Numbered from the stretch's first letter, positions 1-9,087 are shown. The stretch: 64,000 nt of DNA from DTU015 sp964641455 (GCA_964641455.1 CAZXLH010000008.1:1-64000), one strand, 5' to 3'. The notes: generated from the sequence alone by a model not told the origin. Numbers and translations: made by a program.

Positions 1-36
1 AATATCACACGTGGAACAAAGTTACTCACAGCCTTG

Positions 37-60
37 CCCCCGGGAAACCGGGGGATTTTT
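37..60 (+). terminator. Rho-independent terminator
   Basis: A perfect 7-bp stem CCCCCGG/CCGGGGG closes a GAAA tetraloop and is followed by ATTTTTGATTTT. It would end a transcript entering from the left of the window. No gene lies before it within the window. Confidence 0.6.
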
Positions 61-409
61 GATTTTGTGGGTGTAATTCTTTATTCCGAGCGACGATTTC
101 TTCGTTCCATGCCGCAAAACCTCAAAATCTCAGCAAACTTTGCTACTCGTACGATGTTTGCTGTTCGTTTTGCCCGAAAGCTGCTCTGCGTGGCTTTGAG
201 AGCGAAAAACGAGTTTTTACCTATTCAATTAGTCTGCTCTAGGTCGGTTCAAGTCCGTCCGCTGACTCATTAGTGTTGGCAATCCTTTTGGCAATCCGAA
301 ACGCCGGAATGCTGGAGGATTTGCCGGAAACGACAGGGCTGAAGTAATGTAAAGCACCAGACAGACCGGGGTTCCTCGGAGTGGTCAAGATAGACCCGGA
401 AAGCAGGGA

Positions 410-458
410 TTGAATGGGGTTCAAGAGGTCGCAGGTTCAAATCCTGTCAGCCCGACCA
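410..458 (+). pseudogene. 3' half of a tRNA-Pro(GGG), 5' half missing
   Basis: The stretch contains an anticodon arm with loop ATGGGGT (anticodon GGG), variable loop AGGTC, a T arm GCAGG-TTCAAAT-CCTGT with five pairs, the acceptor strand CAGCCCG, discriminator A and an encoded CCA. This matches the 3' half of clostridial tRNA-Pro. No matching CGGGCTG acceptor strand or D arm lies at the expected distance upstream, so the gene looks incomplete. An integrated element using the tRNA 3' half as attachment site would leave such a fragment at its far end. Bases 459-861 hold no gene I can support. Confidence 0.45.
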
Positions 459-861
459 TGAAAACCCCAGCACACTGCCGATAACCGCTTAGCACATAGC
501 CCAAAAAGCATTTCTTGCATGAGCTTAAATGAGCTTAATTCTAGAAAAAGCTTAAGAACAACGATTAAGTGTTTATGACAAGTCTTGTGTAGCTTTCCAA
601 ACATATTATTTGTCATAATACAACAGCATCAATATAGAAGGCCTTACATAGTGTACAACGCTGTAACAGGCTACATTACAATTGGTTCCGTTTCCCTTCT
701 CTTGACCGTTATACAATGTCCAGTGATGTTTTCGGCACTATATTTTACTTTGCCAATGCTTTTTACAAGAACTCACTGATTACAGATTGCTATAGGGAGT
801 ATCTAGATATACAGTTTAGGACGGCCGAACAATACATCCAGTCTTATCTAGACTTGTGAAC

Positions 862-1623
862 TTATAGCTCTTCTTGCATAAATCGCTCTGACGCCAGAAC
901 CAACGTTGCTACAGTTGCCACTGTGAATCCCAGTAGTGTTAACCAAGGGAATCCGGACTCTCCAAAGAAATAATCACTAGCACGCATGTGATAGAAAGGG
1001 CTAAGGACACGCGTTGATTCCCAAAAACCGAGTACAGACCAGAGGGCAAAGACCACTGCACTAACTATACCGCTCCAGATTCGATCCTTAAGAATTAGCG
1101 AGATCAGCAGGCTAACTGAGAAAACGAATGCGACACCTAAGGCTGCGACCAATGTAGCTGGTATAATCCTGAAATGGCGTAGAGAATAGCCAAATACACC
1201 GCTTAGAGGCACTACCAACATGCCAACTACGACTAACAGGAGGATTAGAGCGGCTACTGCCACGATCGACTTAATCCAAAACACCCTTTTGCGGCTGACA
1301 CCGTTAGTTAGCAATAGAGTAATAGTACCACTTTCGATCTCGGGAGCTAGCAGACCTATCCCTAATACGATAGCCAATATGCTACCAATCTGTGGCAAAT
1401 TTTTGTCGTTGAGGTTAGACCACATTGCAGTGGTAAAGTCTTTAAGGTTATCGAGCATATCCGCCGAAACGAAGGGTATCTCTGGCATATCCGTTGGTAG
1501 CAATTCCAGCAAGCGCTCATGCAGAATAATCATTACCACAATAAAAGCTACCAGCACCAGAAAAGCTACAAACAGCTTCCATTTAATGTCTCTAAACTCC
1601 TTACCTATTAATGTGCGGCACAT
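862..1623 (-). CDS. ABC-2 type exporter permease
   Basis: Membrane subunit of an ABC exporter, 253 residues. It has an N-terminal membrane segment (about residues 15-35), an extracytoplasmic loop (about 36-80) and a block of five hydrophobic segments, with the family-typical sequence APEIESGTITLLLTNGVSR just after the second segment. Its start overlaps the 3' end of the ATPase gene by 16 bases, so the two are translationally coupled. The substrate cannot be read from sequence; YtrA-regulated exporters of this size are often linked to cell-wall-antibiotic stress or bacitracin-like resistance. Confidence 0.85.
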   Translation of the reverse strand: MCRTLIGKEFRDIKWKLFVAFLVLVAFIVVMIILHERLLELLPTDMPEIPFVSADMLDNLKDFTTAMWSNLNDKNLPQIGSILAIVLGIGLLAPEIESGTITLLLTNGVSRKRVFWIKSIVAVAALILLLVVVGMLVVPLSGVFGYSLRHFRIIPATLVAALGVAFVFSVSLLISLILKDRIWSGIVSAVVFALWSVLGFWESTRVLSPFYHMRASDYFFGESGFPWLTLLGFTVATVATLVLASERFMQEEL

Positions 1624-2499
1624 TTCGCGTCACCTCCTGCGTAAATCACAAAAATATCCTCTAGGGATAAGTCGTATGTCTCTATTACTAGTGGCTGCAT
1701 AGCCCTCAGTTCGGCTAGCACAGCGTCGACCCCCTTTTCCACAGTCACTATCCACTGCCCCTGTTCGCCTTCTATCTTGCGGACCGAGTGTTGGAGCTGC
1801 AGTGGCTCTTTGCTCGGCATAACTACCCGAATGCGTTTTACATTATGCTTTATTTCCTGCAAATCTCCCGTAACTACTAAGCGACCATTATGCAGGATGC
1901 CGATGGTATCAGCCACCCGTTCCACTTCTGACATATTGTGAGAAGAGAAGAATACTGTCTGTCCTGTTTCCGCCACGCCATCCATTAGCACCTGCAGAAA
2001 CTCTTGCCCTTTGACCGGATCAAGTCCCGAAGAAGGTTCATCAAGAACCAGCAATTCTGGTCGCGGTGCCATAGCCAAAAGCAAAGCTAGCTGCCGTTGC
2101 ATCCCTTTTGAGAGCTTACGTACGCGCTGATGATGGGGTAGCTCAAATATGGTTAGCAGATGGTTGGCATAGGTATCATCCCAACTTGGCCGCAAACCTT
2201 TGACTAAGTTTATGCTTTCCTGCACTGTTAACTGGGGATAGAGGTTGCCTAATTCTGGCACGTAGCCAATATGCTGACCAATTAGTTCACCTTCTGTAGT
2301 ACTATTAAATCCCAGCACCCGAGCTGAACCCTTGCTAGGCTTGCGTAGCCCTAAGAGCATTTTCACCGTGGTACTCTTGCCTGAGCCATTTGGCCCCAAG
2401 AATCCGAATACACTTCCCCGTTACAGTTAGATTCAAATCGCAAACAGCTTGCTTAGTCCCATAAGCCTTGCTCAGCTCTCTAGTTATAATCACACTCAT
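1608..2499 (-). pseudogene. ABC exporter ATPase, apparent frameshift near the N-terminus
   Basis: Nucleotide-binding subunit of the ABC-2 exporter. The long frame begins at the Walker A motif (GPNGSGKST) and continues with signature LSKGMQRQ, Walker B LLVLDEP, D-loop SGLDP and H-loop SSHN. The missing 30 N-terminal residues lie in another frame from an ATG at 2499 (MSVIITRELSKAYGTKQAV...). The two frames join if one G is removed from the GGGG run at 2416-2419, giving the expected ...TVTGSVFGFLGPNGSGK. The start overlaps the regulator gene by 20 bases. Either a genuine disruption or a homopolymer sequencing error; the rest of the protein shows no decay, which favours error. Confidence 0.75.
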
Positions 2500-2920
2500 C
2501 CTTATCTCGCCCCTTTCTTACGCTATCGTCAAATATCACTGCCATTCGTTCTGCAAACACCTGCTCTAACTCATGACTAGACATACCTAAACGTCTAGCT
2601 TCCCGCAGCAGGTTATCAAGTGCTTCGCTAATCTTGAGGCGACGTGCAGGCGGGGCAAGAGCTTTTACCTCAGCCACAAAAGTTCCTCTGCCACGCAACG
2701 TTTCAATCAATTCTTCTCGCTCTAGCTCCTGATAGGCCCTCACTATGGTGTTGGGATTAACGGCTAAACGCCCAGCAAGTTCCCGCACTGAAGGTAGTTG
2801 ATCTCCTTTTTTTAAAACTCCACCCGCCACCGCCTGCTTAATCTGATTTTGCAGCTGCACATAAATCGGAATTGGACTGCGGTGATCTAGGTAAAACAGA
2901 TTTATCACCCCGTCTCTCAT
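2480..2920 (-). CDS. GntR-family (YtrA type) transcriptional regulator
   Basis: Short GntR-family regulator with an N-terminal winged helix-turn-helix (residues about 10-75: PIYVQLQNQIKQAV..., LPSVRELAGRLAVNPNTIVR) and a small helical C-terminal dimerisation segment instead of a large effector domain. That architecture defines the YtrA subfamily, which normally represses the ABC exporter encoded directly behind it, as here. ATG 2920 is the likeliest start; a TTG at 2935 in frame is possible and neither has a strong Shine-Dalgarno. A candidate operator lies directly upstream. Confidence 0.85.
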   Translation of the reverse strand: MRDGVINLFYLDHRSPIPIYVQLQNQIKQAVAGGVLKKGDQLPSVRELAGRLAVNPNTIVRAYQELEREELIETLRGRGTFVAEVKALAPPARRLKISEALDNLLREARRLGMSSHELEQVFAERMAVIFDDSVRKGRDKDECDYN

Positions 2921-2937
2921 GTTTATGTGTACCAAAG

Positions 2938-2998
2938 TTATAGTGCACTAGTACACCAGTACACTATAACTATAATTCCTCTTCCGGCTTGGTGTCAA
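2938..2998 (-). promoter_or_regulatory. Promoter and candidate YtrA-type operator
   Basis: On the minus strand TTGACA (2998-2993) and TATAGT (2974-2969) are 18 bases apart. The -10 abuts an inverted repeat whose arms TTATAGTG (2938-2945) and CACTATAA (2962-2969) match perfectly; the interior repeats GTACAC/AGTAC elements. A repressor bound here would cover the start of transcription, fitting autoregulation of the regulator-exporter operon. The regulator assignment is inferred from adjacency. From here to 3428 I see no supported gene. Confidence 0.6.
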
Positions 2999-3428
2999 GG
3001 AGCTAATTAGAGAAAGATGCTGGAATAGCTTATCACTGCTATTACACGTAGTTACGAGAAGCAAGGGGGACGGTTCTTTTCACTCCTTTTATCAACATCA
3101 CACACGCTGAACCATGTGCCAAATCGCGCACCCCGTGTAGATTCCCTTTCTGCGAATAATCTTCCGAACATTAACCAGGAGGTTTTGCTCGTGACAAGAG
3201 CTGCTCGCAGTTCGAATACCTGGATGACTTACTGCTAACGGCAGACTTGGTACTGATTAACATAAGTTTCTTTCCGGTTGGGCACAATGTCGTCTTCAGC
3301 CCCATCCCTGATTTTGCAGGTTTTTGATTTAGCCGGGTATCCGGGGGCTTGAAGCAAAGTCTTTTAGGGATTTATCTTATACCTGTGGTTGGGGCATGCT
3401 TTGGTTAGCGAAAGAGGCAGTGATAAAC

Positions 3429-4547
3429 ATGGGTCGATTCGCTGGAAACACAAAAACAATATTGCGATTCAGAAGTTTGCTTGTGGCAGCGTTGCTTTTG
3501 GTAATGACTATGTCCGGTTGTCAATTGAAGGGGCTGGCCTATACCAAATACACCGATAGTTTTTTCGACACGTTTGACACAGTGATAACTGTAGTTATGT
3601 ATACCAAAAGCGAGCAAGAGTTCAACTCGTATTTTGAGAAGATTCACAGGCGGTTTCAGGAGCTTCACCGGTTGTATGACCTATACAATAACTATGAAGG
3701 TGTCAATAACATCAAGACAATAAACGATAATGCAGGCATTAAGCCGGTTAAGGCGCAAAAGGAAATAATAGATTTGATTGTTTTTGCCAATGATTGGTAC
3801 AGGCGTACAGGTGGCCAAACTAACATAGCTATGGGGTCTGTGTTGCGTATATGGCATGAGTACCGTCAGCAAGGGCTTGATGACCCTGAGGTTGCCAAGT
3901 TGCCTCCTATGGCCGCATTAAAAGAGGCCGCCAAGCACACTGACATCGACCAGGTAATAGTGGATATTGAAAACAGCACTGTGTATCTTGCTGACAAGAA
4001 CATGAGCATTGATGTTGGAGCAGTTGCAAAAGGTTATGCTACTGAGCTTGTAGTTCAGGAAATGAAAGCTCAAGGGTTGGAATCGGCAATGATAAGTTCA
4101 GGCGGCCAAATACGGGCAATCGGAAAACCCTTTGACGGCGTACGTGAGCGATGGGGCGTAGGAATACAAGATCCCAACCGGCCAATTGTTTCAGAAAATA
4201 ATTTGCTTGATGTGATATTCGTAAACGAAGCTTCAGTGGCAACCAGCGGCGATTACCAGCGATATTACACTGTTGACGGCAGGGTGTATCACCATCTCAT
4301 AGACTCTGAGACCCTTATGCCGGCAGAATACTATCGTGCTATTACAGTAATGACAGAGGATTCGGGAGTTGCTGACTTTCTGTCAACTGCATTATTCCTG
4401 TTGCCGTATGAAGAAAGCAGATCCCTTGCCGAGAGTCTCGACGGGGTGGAAGCCTTGTGGGTGATGCCTGACGGAACAGTGGAAGTTACTGATGGAATGA
4501 AGCAAATAATGAAAAGTCACGGTGCCACAGGCTCACAACCTCAATAG
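3429..4547 (+). CDS. apbE: FAD:protein FMN transferase, lipoprotein (ApbE)
   Basis: Covalently attaches FMN to Thr/Ser in FMN-binding domains of membrane and extracytoplasmic redox proteins, using FAD as donor. The N-terminus is a lipoprotein signal (LVAALLLVMTMSGC), so the enzyme is anchored outside the cytoplasmic membrane. Family landmarks are DTVITV, NIAMGSVLRIW, IDVGAVAKGYATE (the FAD/Mg site), SSGGQIRAIG, ATSGDYQRYY and HHLIDSET. ATG 3429 is chosen because the signal peptide follows it directly; an upstream ATG at 3396 adds 11 uncharacteristic residues. A plausible client, a triple FMN-binding protein, lies 57 kb away at 61450. The 390 bases that follow (4548-4935) hold no gene I can see. 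Confidence 0.93.
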   Translation: MGRFAGNTKTILRFRSLLVAALLLVMTMSGCQLKGLAYTKYTDSFFDTFDTVITVVMYTKSEQEFNSYFEKIHRRFQELHRLYDLYNNYEGVNNIKTINDNAGIKPVKAQKEIIDLIVFANDWYRRTGGQTNIAMGSVLRIWHEYRQQGLDDPEVAKLPPMAALKEAAKHTDIDQVIVDIENSTVYLADKNMSIDVGAVAKGYATELVVQEMKAQGLESAMISSGGQIRAIGKPFDGVRERWGVGIQDPNRPIVSENNLLDVIFVNEASVATSGDYQRYYTVDGRVYHHLIDSETLMPAEYYRAITVMTEDSGVADFLSTALFLLPYEESRSLAESLDGVEALWVMPDGTVEVTDGMKQIMKSHGATGSQPQ

Positions 4548-4935
4548 TTTGCTCGCAGATTCGAATTTCATCCTCTTGTATTCTATTAACCTCTGTCTGC
4601 TTTGTTTTCTCAAAAGTTTGTGAGATTTCGGCTTCATTCGGGAACTTTTGCTATGGCAAATATAGTTTCTATTCTAGTTTATTTCAGCCTGAATATATTA
4701 CTAATAACCGGAAGGGGGCTACCGTTTGTTTGGTAAGTTTCCATCTATCAACGCGTTTTTTAAAGCAAAACCCACTATTATATTAGTAAATTAAGAAACA
4801 ATCATGCAAGATCCGGATTTTAATATAGAATAATACAAACAAAGAAGGATTATCCTGAGACACCTCGAATAGGCATGGTAGCCGGAAAATGGTAAACCCT
4901 TTTGGTTTGATTTGAATTGATGGAGGTGAAAAAGA

Positions 4936-5709
4936 GTGACTATTGCGAGTGGCCAAGTGTTTTCGTTTATCGCATTGTTTATTTACTGTATAGCAATCTT
5001 AACAATGATTTCAAGGGCGCGTAAGGGGATAAAAATTCCTGAACTTTATCAAGTGCCGGGATTAGACGCGCTTGACGAGGCCATAGGGCGATGCACCGAA
5101 ATGGGGAGGCCTGTTCACTTTTCGCCTGGCATTGCAAGTGTTGACGATGCACAGACTTTGGCAGGGCTTTCCATCCTAAGTTATGTGGCTCGTCAATGTG
5201 CCAAGTACGATACTGATATTATTGCTACTAACAGGCGTACTGTGGTTTATCCTATTTCAGAAGAAATTGTGAAGCAGGCGTTTGTTGAAGAAGGAAAAGC
5301 AGCAGATTTTCAGCCTGAAAACGTCCGTTTCATCTCTGAGGACCAGTTCGCCTATGCAACAGGTGTTACAGGTATTATGTACCGGGAGCAGCCGGCAGCA
5401 AACATCCTTGTCGGAGGTTTCTGGGCAGAATCACTTATTTTCGCTGAAGTGGGTGCTACTGCCGGGGCAATCCAGATCGCAGGCACTGCAAACACTCACC
5501 AAATTCCGTTCTTTGTAGCGGCCTGTGACTACACCCTCATCGGAGAAGAACTATATGCAGCAAGCGCCTATCTCACCCGAGAACCTATTCTAATGGGCAG
5601 CCTTGTAGTTCAGGATTGGGGCAAGATGTTTGCAGCTATTTGCATTGTTATTGGGACGATTTTGCAAACGGTGAACGTGACAGCCCTAAAAGACATTATG
5701 GGTAAGTAA
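4936..5709 (+). CDS. DUF6754-type membrane protein, cassette A gene 1
   Basis: 257 residues with one membrane segment at each end (about 7-25 and 231-247) and a conserved soluble domain between them. Landmarks are GLDALDEAIGRCTEMGRPV (42-60), the segment GTANTHQIPFFVAACDY (173-189) followed by IGEELYAASAYL, and QDWGKM just before the second membrane segment. I recognise this as the DUF6754 pattern; its biochemical role is not known to me. The start is GTG, 6 bases after GGAGGTGAAAAA. It is the first gene of the four-gene operon and probably its defining component. Confidence 0.85.
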   Translation: MTIASGQVFSFIALFIYCIAILTMISRARKGIKIPELYQVPGLDALDEAIGRCTEMGRPVHFSPGIASVDDAQTLAGLSILSYVARQCAKYDTDIIATNRRTVVYPISEEIVKQAFVEEGKAADFQPENVRFISEDQFAYATGVTGIMYREQPAANILVGGFWAESLIFAEVGATAGAIQIAGTANTHQIPFFVAACDYTLIGEELYAASAYLTREPILMGSLVVQDWGKMFAAICIVIGTILQTVNVTALKDIMGK

Positions 5710-5778
5710 CTGACGTTAATCACCGGTATTTGTTTTTCGGTTCGTATTGAAATGCTCCTATGAGAGGAGGGACAACTG

Positions 5779-6414
5779 TTGAAACAAGAAGTTCCAGTAT
5801 TAATTGGGTTACTTTTCGGTTTGTTTATCATTGTAGCTATGTTTGTGGAAGGGGTTCCGGCTATTGCCGAATGGAAAGACTATGTTGACGACTGGTTCTT
5901 GGTTGTAACTGCCTGGGCCGTTTTGGTCGGTGTAGTAAACCTCGCCCAGATTCATGGAAGGCGGGTTCAGCAAAGACGTGAGGGTTACGGATACAGCATA
6001 TGGCTCATGGTTTGTATGTTTGGGATGATGCTGTTCGGTATTTTCATTGCCAAAAATGCGGACCATGAAGGCTGGAAGTTTATGTACAACAATTTGATTG
6101 CTCCAATGAATGCAACGGTTTATTCCACACTGGTATTTTACATTGGCTCTGCCGCGTACAGGGCATTTAGGGTCAGAAACCTGGAAGCCAGCGTTCTTCT
6201 GATTGCTGCAGTGATTATGATGCTGGGCCGGGTGCCTCTGGGTACAGTTTTGCTTGGAGACTGGATTGGCAATACAGCCGATTGGATCTTGAACGTACCT
6301 AACTCTGCAGGCATGAGAGGAATTCAGATTGGCGCTACTCTAGGTGGAATTGCCACCGCTTTGAGGATTCTTGTTGGAATTGAGCGCGGACACCTTGGTG
6401 GTACCGGTGAATAA
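5779..6414 (+). CDS. Six-helix membrane protein, cassette A gene 2
   Basis: 211 residues, almost entirely membrane-embedded: hydrophobic segments near 7-24, 38-57, 73-92, 113-130, 136-155 and 183-202. Conserved-looking stretches between the two copies are the loop HEGWKFMYNNLIAPMNATVY, the positively charged AYRAFRVRN and the C-terminal ILVGIERGHLGG. It starts with TTG after AGAGGAGGGACAACTG, identical in both copies. Function unknown; being all-membrane and fixed between two anchored domain proteins it is a likely scaffold or channel of the complex. Confidence 0.85.
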   Translation: MKQEVPVLIGLLFGLFIIVAMFVEGVPAIAEWKDYVDDWFLVVTAWAVLVGVVNLAQIHGRRVQQRREGYGYSIWLMVCMFGMMLFGIFIAKNADHEGWKFMYNNLIAPMNATVYSTLVFYIGSAAYRAFRVRNLEASVLLIAAVIMMLGRVPLGTVLLGDWIGNTADWILNVPNSAGMRGIQIGATLGGIATALRILVGIERGHLGGTGE

Positions 6415-6445
6415 TATTGAGCTTACTATGAGGAGGTGAACAGTT

Positions 6446-7264
6446 GTGTGGCAAAAACTAGCTAACATTGACAGAAGAGTTATTTACGCGACGATGATAC
6501 TGGTGATTGCGCTGTCACTTTTAAACCCTGTTGGGCTTGCTATTGTCCCGTCGCCTGAAACCAAAAGGGTATATGATTTCATTGAATCTTTGCCTTCTGG
6601 CAGCATCGTGTATCTTGGGTTTGACTTTTCGGCCGGAGGGATTCCTGAGCTAATGCCGGCAGCCCATTCTCTGGTCAGGCAGGGGTTTAGGAAAGACTTG
6701 AAATTTATTTGCGCAGGTATGTGGGTTATGGCCGGTGACATGGCCGATACAGCCTTTTCCATTGTCCCTGAGGAATTTCCTGACAAAGAGTACGGAGTTG
6801 ACTGGATCAACGTAGGATACAAGCCCGGAGGCCAGGTATTGCTCCAGAAGATGCTTTCCAGTATATATGAGGCTGCAGTAGGTGTTGACCATTACGGAAA
6901 TGATCTTAAAACCCTCCCTCTCTTGAATGAGGCGCCGACTATCAAGGATACAGACGCGCTATTTATTTTTGTTACAGGGACGCCCGGCGAAAGGGAATAT
7001 ATCAGGCACGTTTCGTCGCCTCACAATATACCCATGTGCGTGTCGACTATTTCAGTCAGTGTTCCTGAACTGATGCCTTTGATTCAGTCCGGCCAGGTAT
7101 TGGCAGGAGTGCTTGGCATGAAAGGTGCGGCTGAATATGAGGTCTTGGTCGGGAACCCGGGCAGTGCTACAGCCGGTATGGACGCACAGTCGTTTTCTCA
7201 CGCATTGATTATCGTATTTATTATTCTTGGAAACTTGGGTTATCTTGCGACTCGTGAAAAATAA
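6446..7264 (+). CDS. Anchored soluble-domain protein, cassette A gene 3
   Basis: 272 residues, with membrane segments near 13-34 and 249-266 bracketing a 210-residue soluble domain. The topology mirrors gene 1, which suggests that the two domains face each other on the same side of the membrane. Landmarks are GSIVYLGFD (52-60), YGVDWINVGYKPGGQ (116-130), GTPGEREYIRHV and LGMKGAAEYEVLVGNPG. The alternating beta/alpha pattern of hydrophobic strands is Rossmann-like, but I see no standard nucleotide motif. Start is GTG after AGGAGGTGAACAGTT. I do not recognise a named family. Confidence 0.85.
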   Translation: MWQKLANIDRRVIYATMILVIALSLLNPVGLAIVPSPETKRVYDFIESLPSGSIVYLGFDFSAGGIPELMPAAHSLVRQGFRKDLKFICAGMWVMAGDMADTAFSIVPEEFPDKEYGVDWINVGYKPGGQVLLQKMLSSIYEAAVGVDHYGNDLKTLPLLNEAPTIKDTDALFIFVTGTPGEREYIRHVSSPHNIPMCVSTISVSVPELMPLIQSGQVLAGVLGMKGAAEYEVLVGNPGSATAGMDAQSFSHALIIVFIILGNLGYLATREK

Positions 7265-7432
7265 CGTAAGCTTGGCCGTCAAGGCTAACAGGAGGTGAAA
7301 AACTGTGGAGTTGTTAGGTATCTGGCTTCAGGCTATATTCACCATATTGCTGCTTTCAGTGATATTTAAGGATAACCCTGCTTACCGTTTTGCAGAGAAC
7401 ACTTACGTGGGCCTGTTCGCCGGCTACACCGT
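7112..7432 (+). repeat. 321-bp block identical to 10492-10812
   Basis: This block runs from the end of gene 3 through the spacer into gene 4 and, by direct comparison, has no differences from 10492-10812, although flanking coding sequence differs at many third positions. Identity across synonymous and non-coding sites points to recent recombination between copies rather than selection on protein. Confidence 0.85.
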
Positions 7433-7925
7433 GGCATTGCAGTGGTTCCAGTATATAAGGCCGAGCTTTCAGCTAAGGATTATGCAAGAAGGTAAATGGT
7501 GGTATATTATTCCTATCATTATCGGCCTTATGATTTACACAAGGTATGTAAGATCCATTGCATGGGTTAGCCGGTACCATATTTGTTTCTTGTTGGGGAT
7601 AGGTTCTGCATATTTTTTGACTACGTCATTTAAGCCTTTGTTTATTGATCAGATCAGGGCTACTTTTCTCCCTCTCTGGGTTGCAGGCGATTGGTGGAAA
7701 AGTGTTTCTAACATTATCTATGTTGTAGGCACTTTCAGCGCTCTTGCATACTTCTTGTTCACCGTCGAGAAGAAAGGCGTTCAAGGCAAGATATCCAGCA
7801 TGGGGCGGTGGGTTATGATGGTCGCATTTGGTGCAGCTTTTGGTAACACTGTCATGGCCCGTGTATCGTTGTTTCTGGGAAGAATGCAGTTTTTGCTGGG
7901 CGATTGGCTGCAATTAATTAGATAG
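7305..7925 (+). CDS. Multi-helix membrane protein, cassette A gene 4
   Basis: 206 residues with about six hydrophobic segments (around 5-20, 32-48, 65-78, 88-107, 135-153 and 168-185). The cytoplasmic-type loops are basic (RPSFQLRIMQEGKWW, TRYVRSIAW, VEKKGVQGK). Start is GTG after AGGAGGTGAAAAACT. It is the last gene of cassette A, and the first 130 bases of the gene are identical in both copies. Function unknown. Confidence 0.83.
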   Translation: MELLGIWLQAIFTILLLSVIFKDNPAYRFAENTYVGLFAGYTVALQWFQYIRPSFQLRIMQEGKWWYIIPIIIGLMIYTRYVRSIAWVSRYHICFLLGIGSAYFLTTSFKPLFIDQIRATFLPLWVAGDWWKSVSNIIYVVGTFSALAYFLFTVEKKGVQGKISSMGRWVMMVAFGAAFGNTVMARVSLFLGRMQFLLGDWLQLIR

Positions 7926-7968
7926 CAGAAAGGCCAATTCAGATAACTTGGCGATTTCGTTAGGGAAA

Positions 7969-7996
7969 GGCAGCGGATGGTTCCGCTGCCTTATTT
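7969..7996 (+). terminator. Terminator of cassette A
   Basis: A 9-bp stem GGCAGCGGA/TCCGCTGCC with loop TGGT is followed by TTATTTCATTT, 44 bases after gene 4. It separates the two cassettes transcriptionally. Bases 8000-8313 hold no gene and do not resemble the leader of cassette A. Confidence 0.8.
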
Positions 7997-8313
7997 CATT
8001 TGAACTAAATGCCACAGGCCTACTTTGGAGTGTGCAGTGGAAAATTTGAGCCCGGCCCAAGGTTTGGTTGCCAATATTTTGCACGCCTATGTTTGAAACA
8101 CTTAGTTCTTTTCAGGGTGCCATATTATTCCATCAGGAATCGGGTGTGCAATATGCACAAAGGTTAGTTTTGTTTTTGATAATTCAGCTGAAATTCACAA
8201 ATTTAGGGCAGGAGTTCGTCGTGTAGCGTCGAATAATATCGAGTAAGTGCGACTCGTCTGAAGTTGCATAGTTGCCTGATGTTAGAAAATTTTCAGAAAG
8301 GCAGGTGAAAAGC

Positions 8314-9087
8314 ATGACTATTGCAAGTGGCCAAGTGTTTTCGTTTATCGCTTTGCTGGCCTACTGTGTAGCCGTATTGGTCATGATTTCAAGGGCGCGC
8401 AAGGGGATTGAGATTCCTGAACTTTACCAAGTTCCGGGCTTAGATGCCCTTGACGAAGCCATAGGGCGATGCACAGAAATGGGGAGGCCTGTTCATTACT
8501 CTCCGGGAATTGCAAGCGTTGACGATGCTCAGACCTTGGCGGGGCTCTCGATTCTGGGGTACGTTGCCCGTGAGTGCGCCAAATATGATACTGATATTAT
8601 TGCTACTAACAGGCGTACTGTGGTTTATCCTATCTCAGAGGAAATTGTGAAGCAGGCGTTTGTTGAGGAAGGAAAAGCAGATAATTTCCGCCCTGAAAAC
8701 GTGCGCTTTATCTCTGAAGACCAGTTTGCTTATGCCACCGGTGTTACGGGCATTATGTACCGTGAGAAACCTGCAGCCAACATTCTTGTTGGCGGTTTCT
8801 GGGCAGAATCACTTATTTTCGCTGAAGTAGGAGCCACTGCAGGGGCAATTCAAATTGCAGGTACTGCAAATACACACCAGATTCCGTTCTTTGTAGCGGC
8901 ATGTGACTACACCCTCATCGGAGAAGAAATATATGCAGCCAGTGCGTACCTCACCAAAGAACCTATTCTCATGGGCAGCCTTGTGGTTCAGGATTGGGGC
9001 AAGATGTTTGCAGCCGTCTTGATTGTCGTAGGAACGATATTACAAACCTTAAATGTGACCATATTAGGCGACATTATGAGCAAGTAA
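8314..9087 (+). CDS. DUF6754-type membrane protein, cassette B gene 1
   Basis: Second copy of the gene at 4936, 257 residues counted from ATG 8314, which follows GGCAGGTGAAAAGC; an in-frame ATG at 8272 would add 14 residues absent from copy A. Differences cluster in the first membrane segment (LLAYCVAVLV) and the last one (LIVVGTILQTLNVTIL), while the central domain is almost unchanged. Thus the soluble function seems conserved and the membrane contacts are drifting. A copy-specific leader suggests different expression. Confidence 0.85.
   Translation: MTIASGQVFSFIALLAYCVAVLVMISRARKGIEIPELYQVPGLDALDEAIGRCTEMGRPVHYSPGIASVDDAQTLAGLSILGYVARECAKYDTDIIATNRRTVVYPISEEIVKQAFVEEGKADNFRPENVRFISEDQFAYATGVTGIMYREKPAANILVGGFWAESLIFAEVGATAGAIQIAGTANTHQIPFFVAACDYTLIGEEIYAASAYLTKEPILMGSLVVQDWGKMFAAVLIVVGTILQTLNVTILGDIMSK

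Noticed and set aside
276..458. Group I or II intron interrupting the tRNA-Pro
   Set aside because: GGTCAAGATAGACC recalls a group I segment, but the other core elements and a tRNA 5' half are not found.
585..779. 64-codon plus-strand frame
   Set aside because: No ribosome binding site, AT-rich non-coding composition and no recognisable domain.
3200..3222. GTTCGAAT as a tRNA T loop
   Set aside because: The flanking bases cannot form the five-pair T stem and there is no acceptor strand.
3191..3238. 15-codon GTG frame 8 bases after AGGAGG
   Set aside because: Too short to judge, no coupling to a neighbouring gene and no informative peptide; could be chance.
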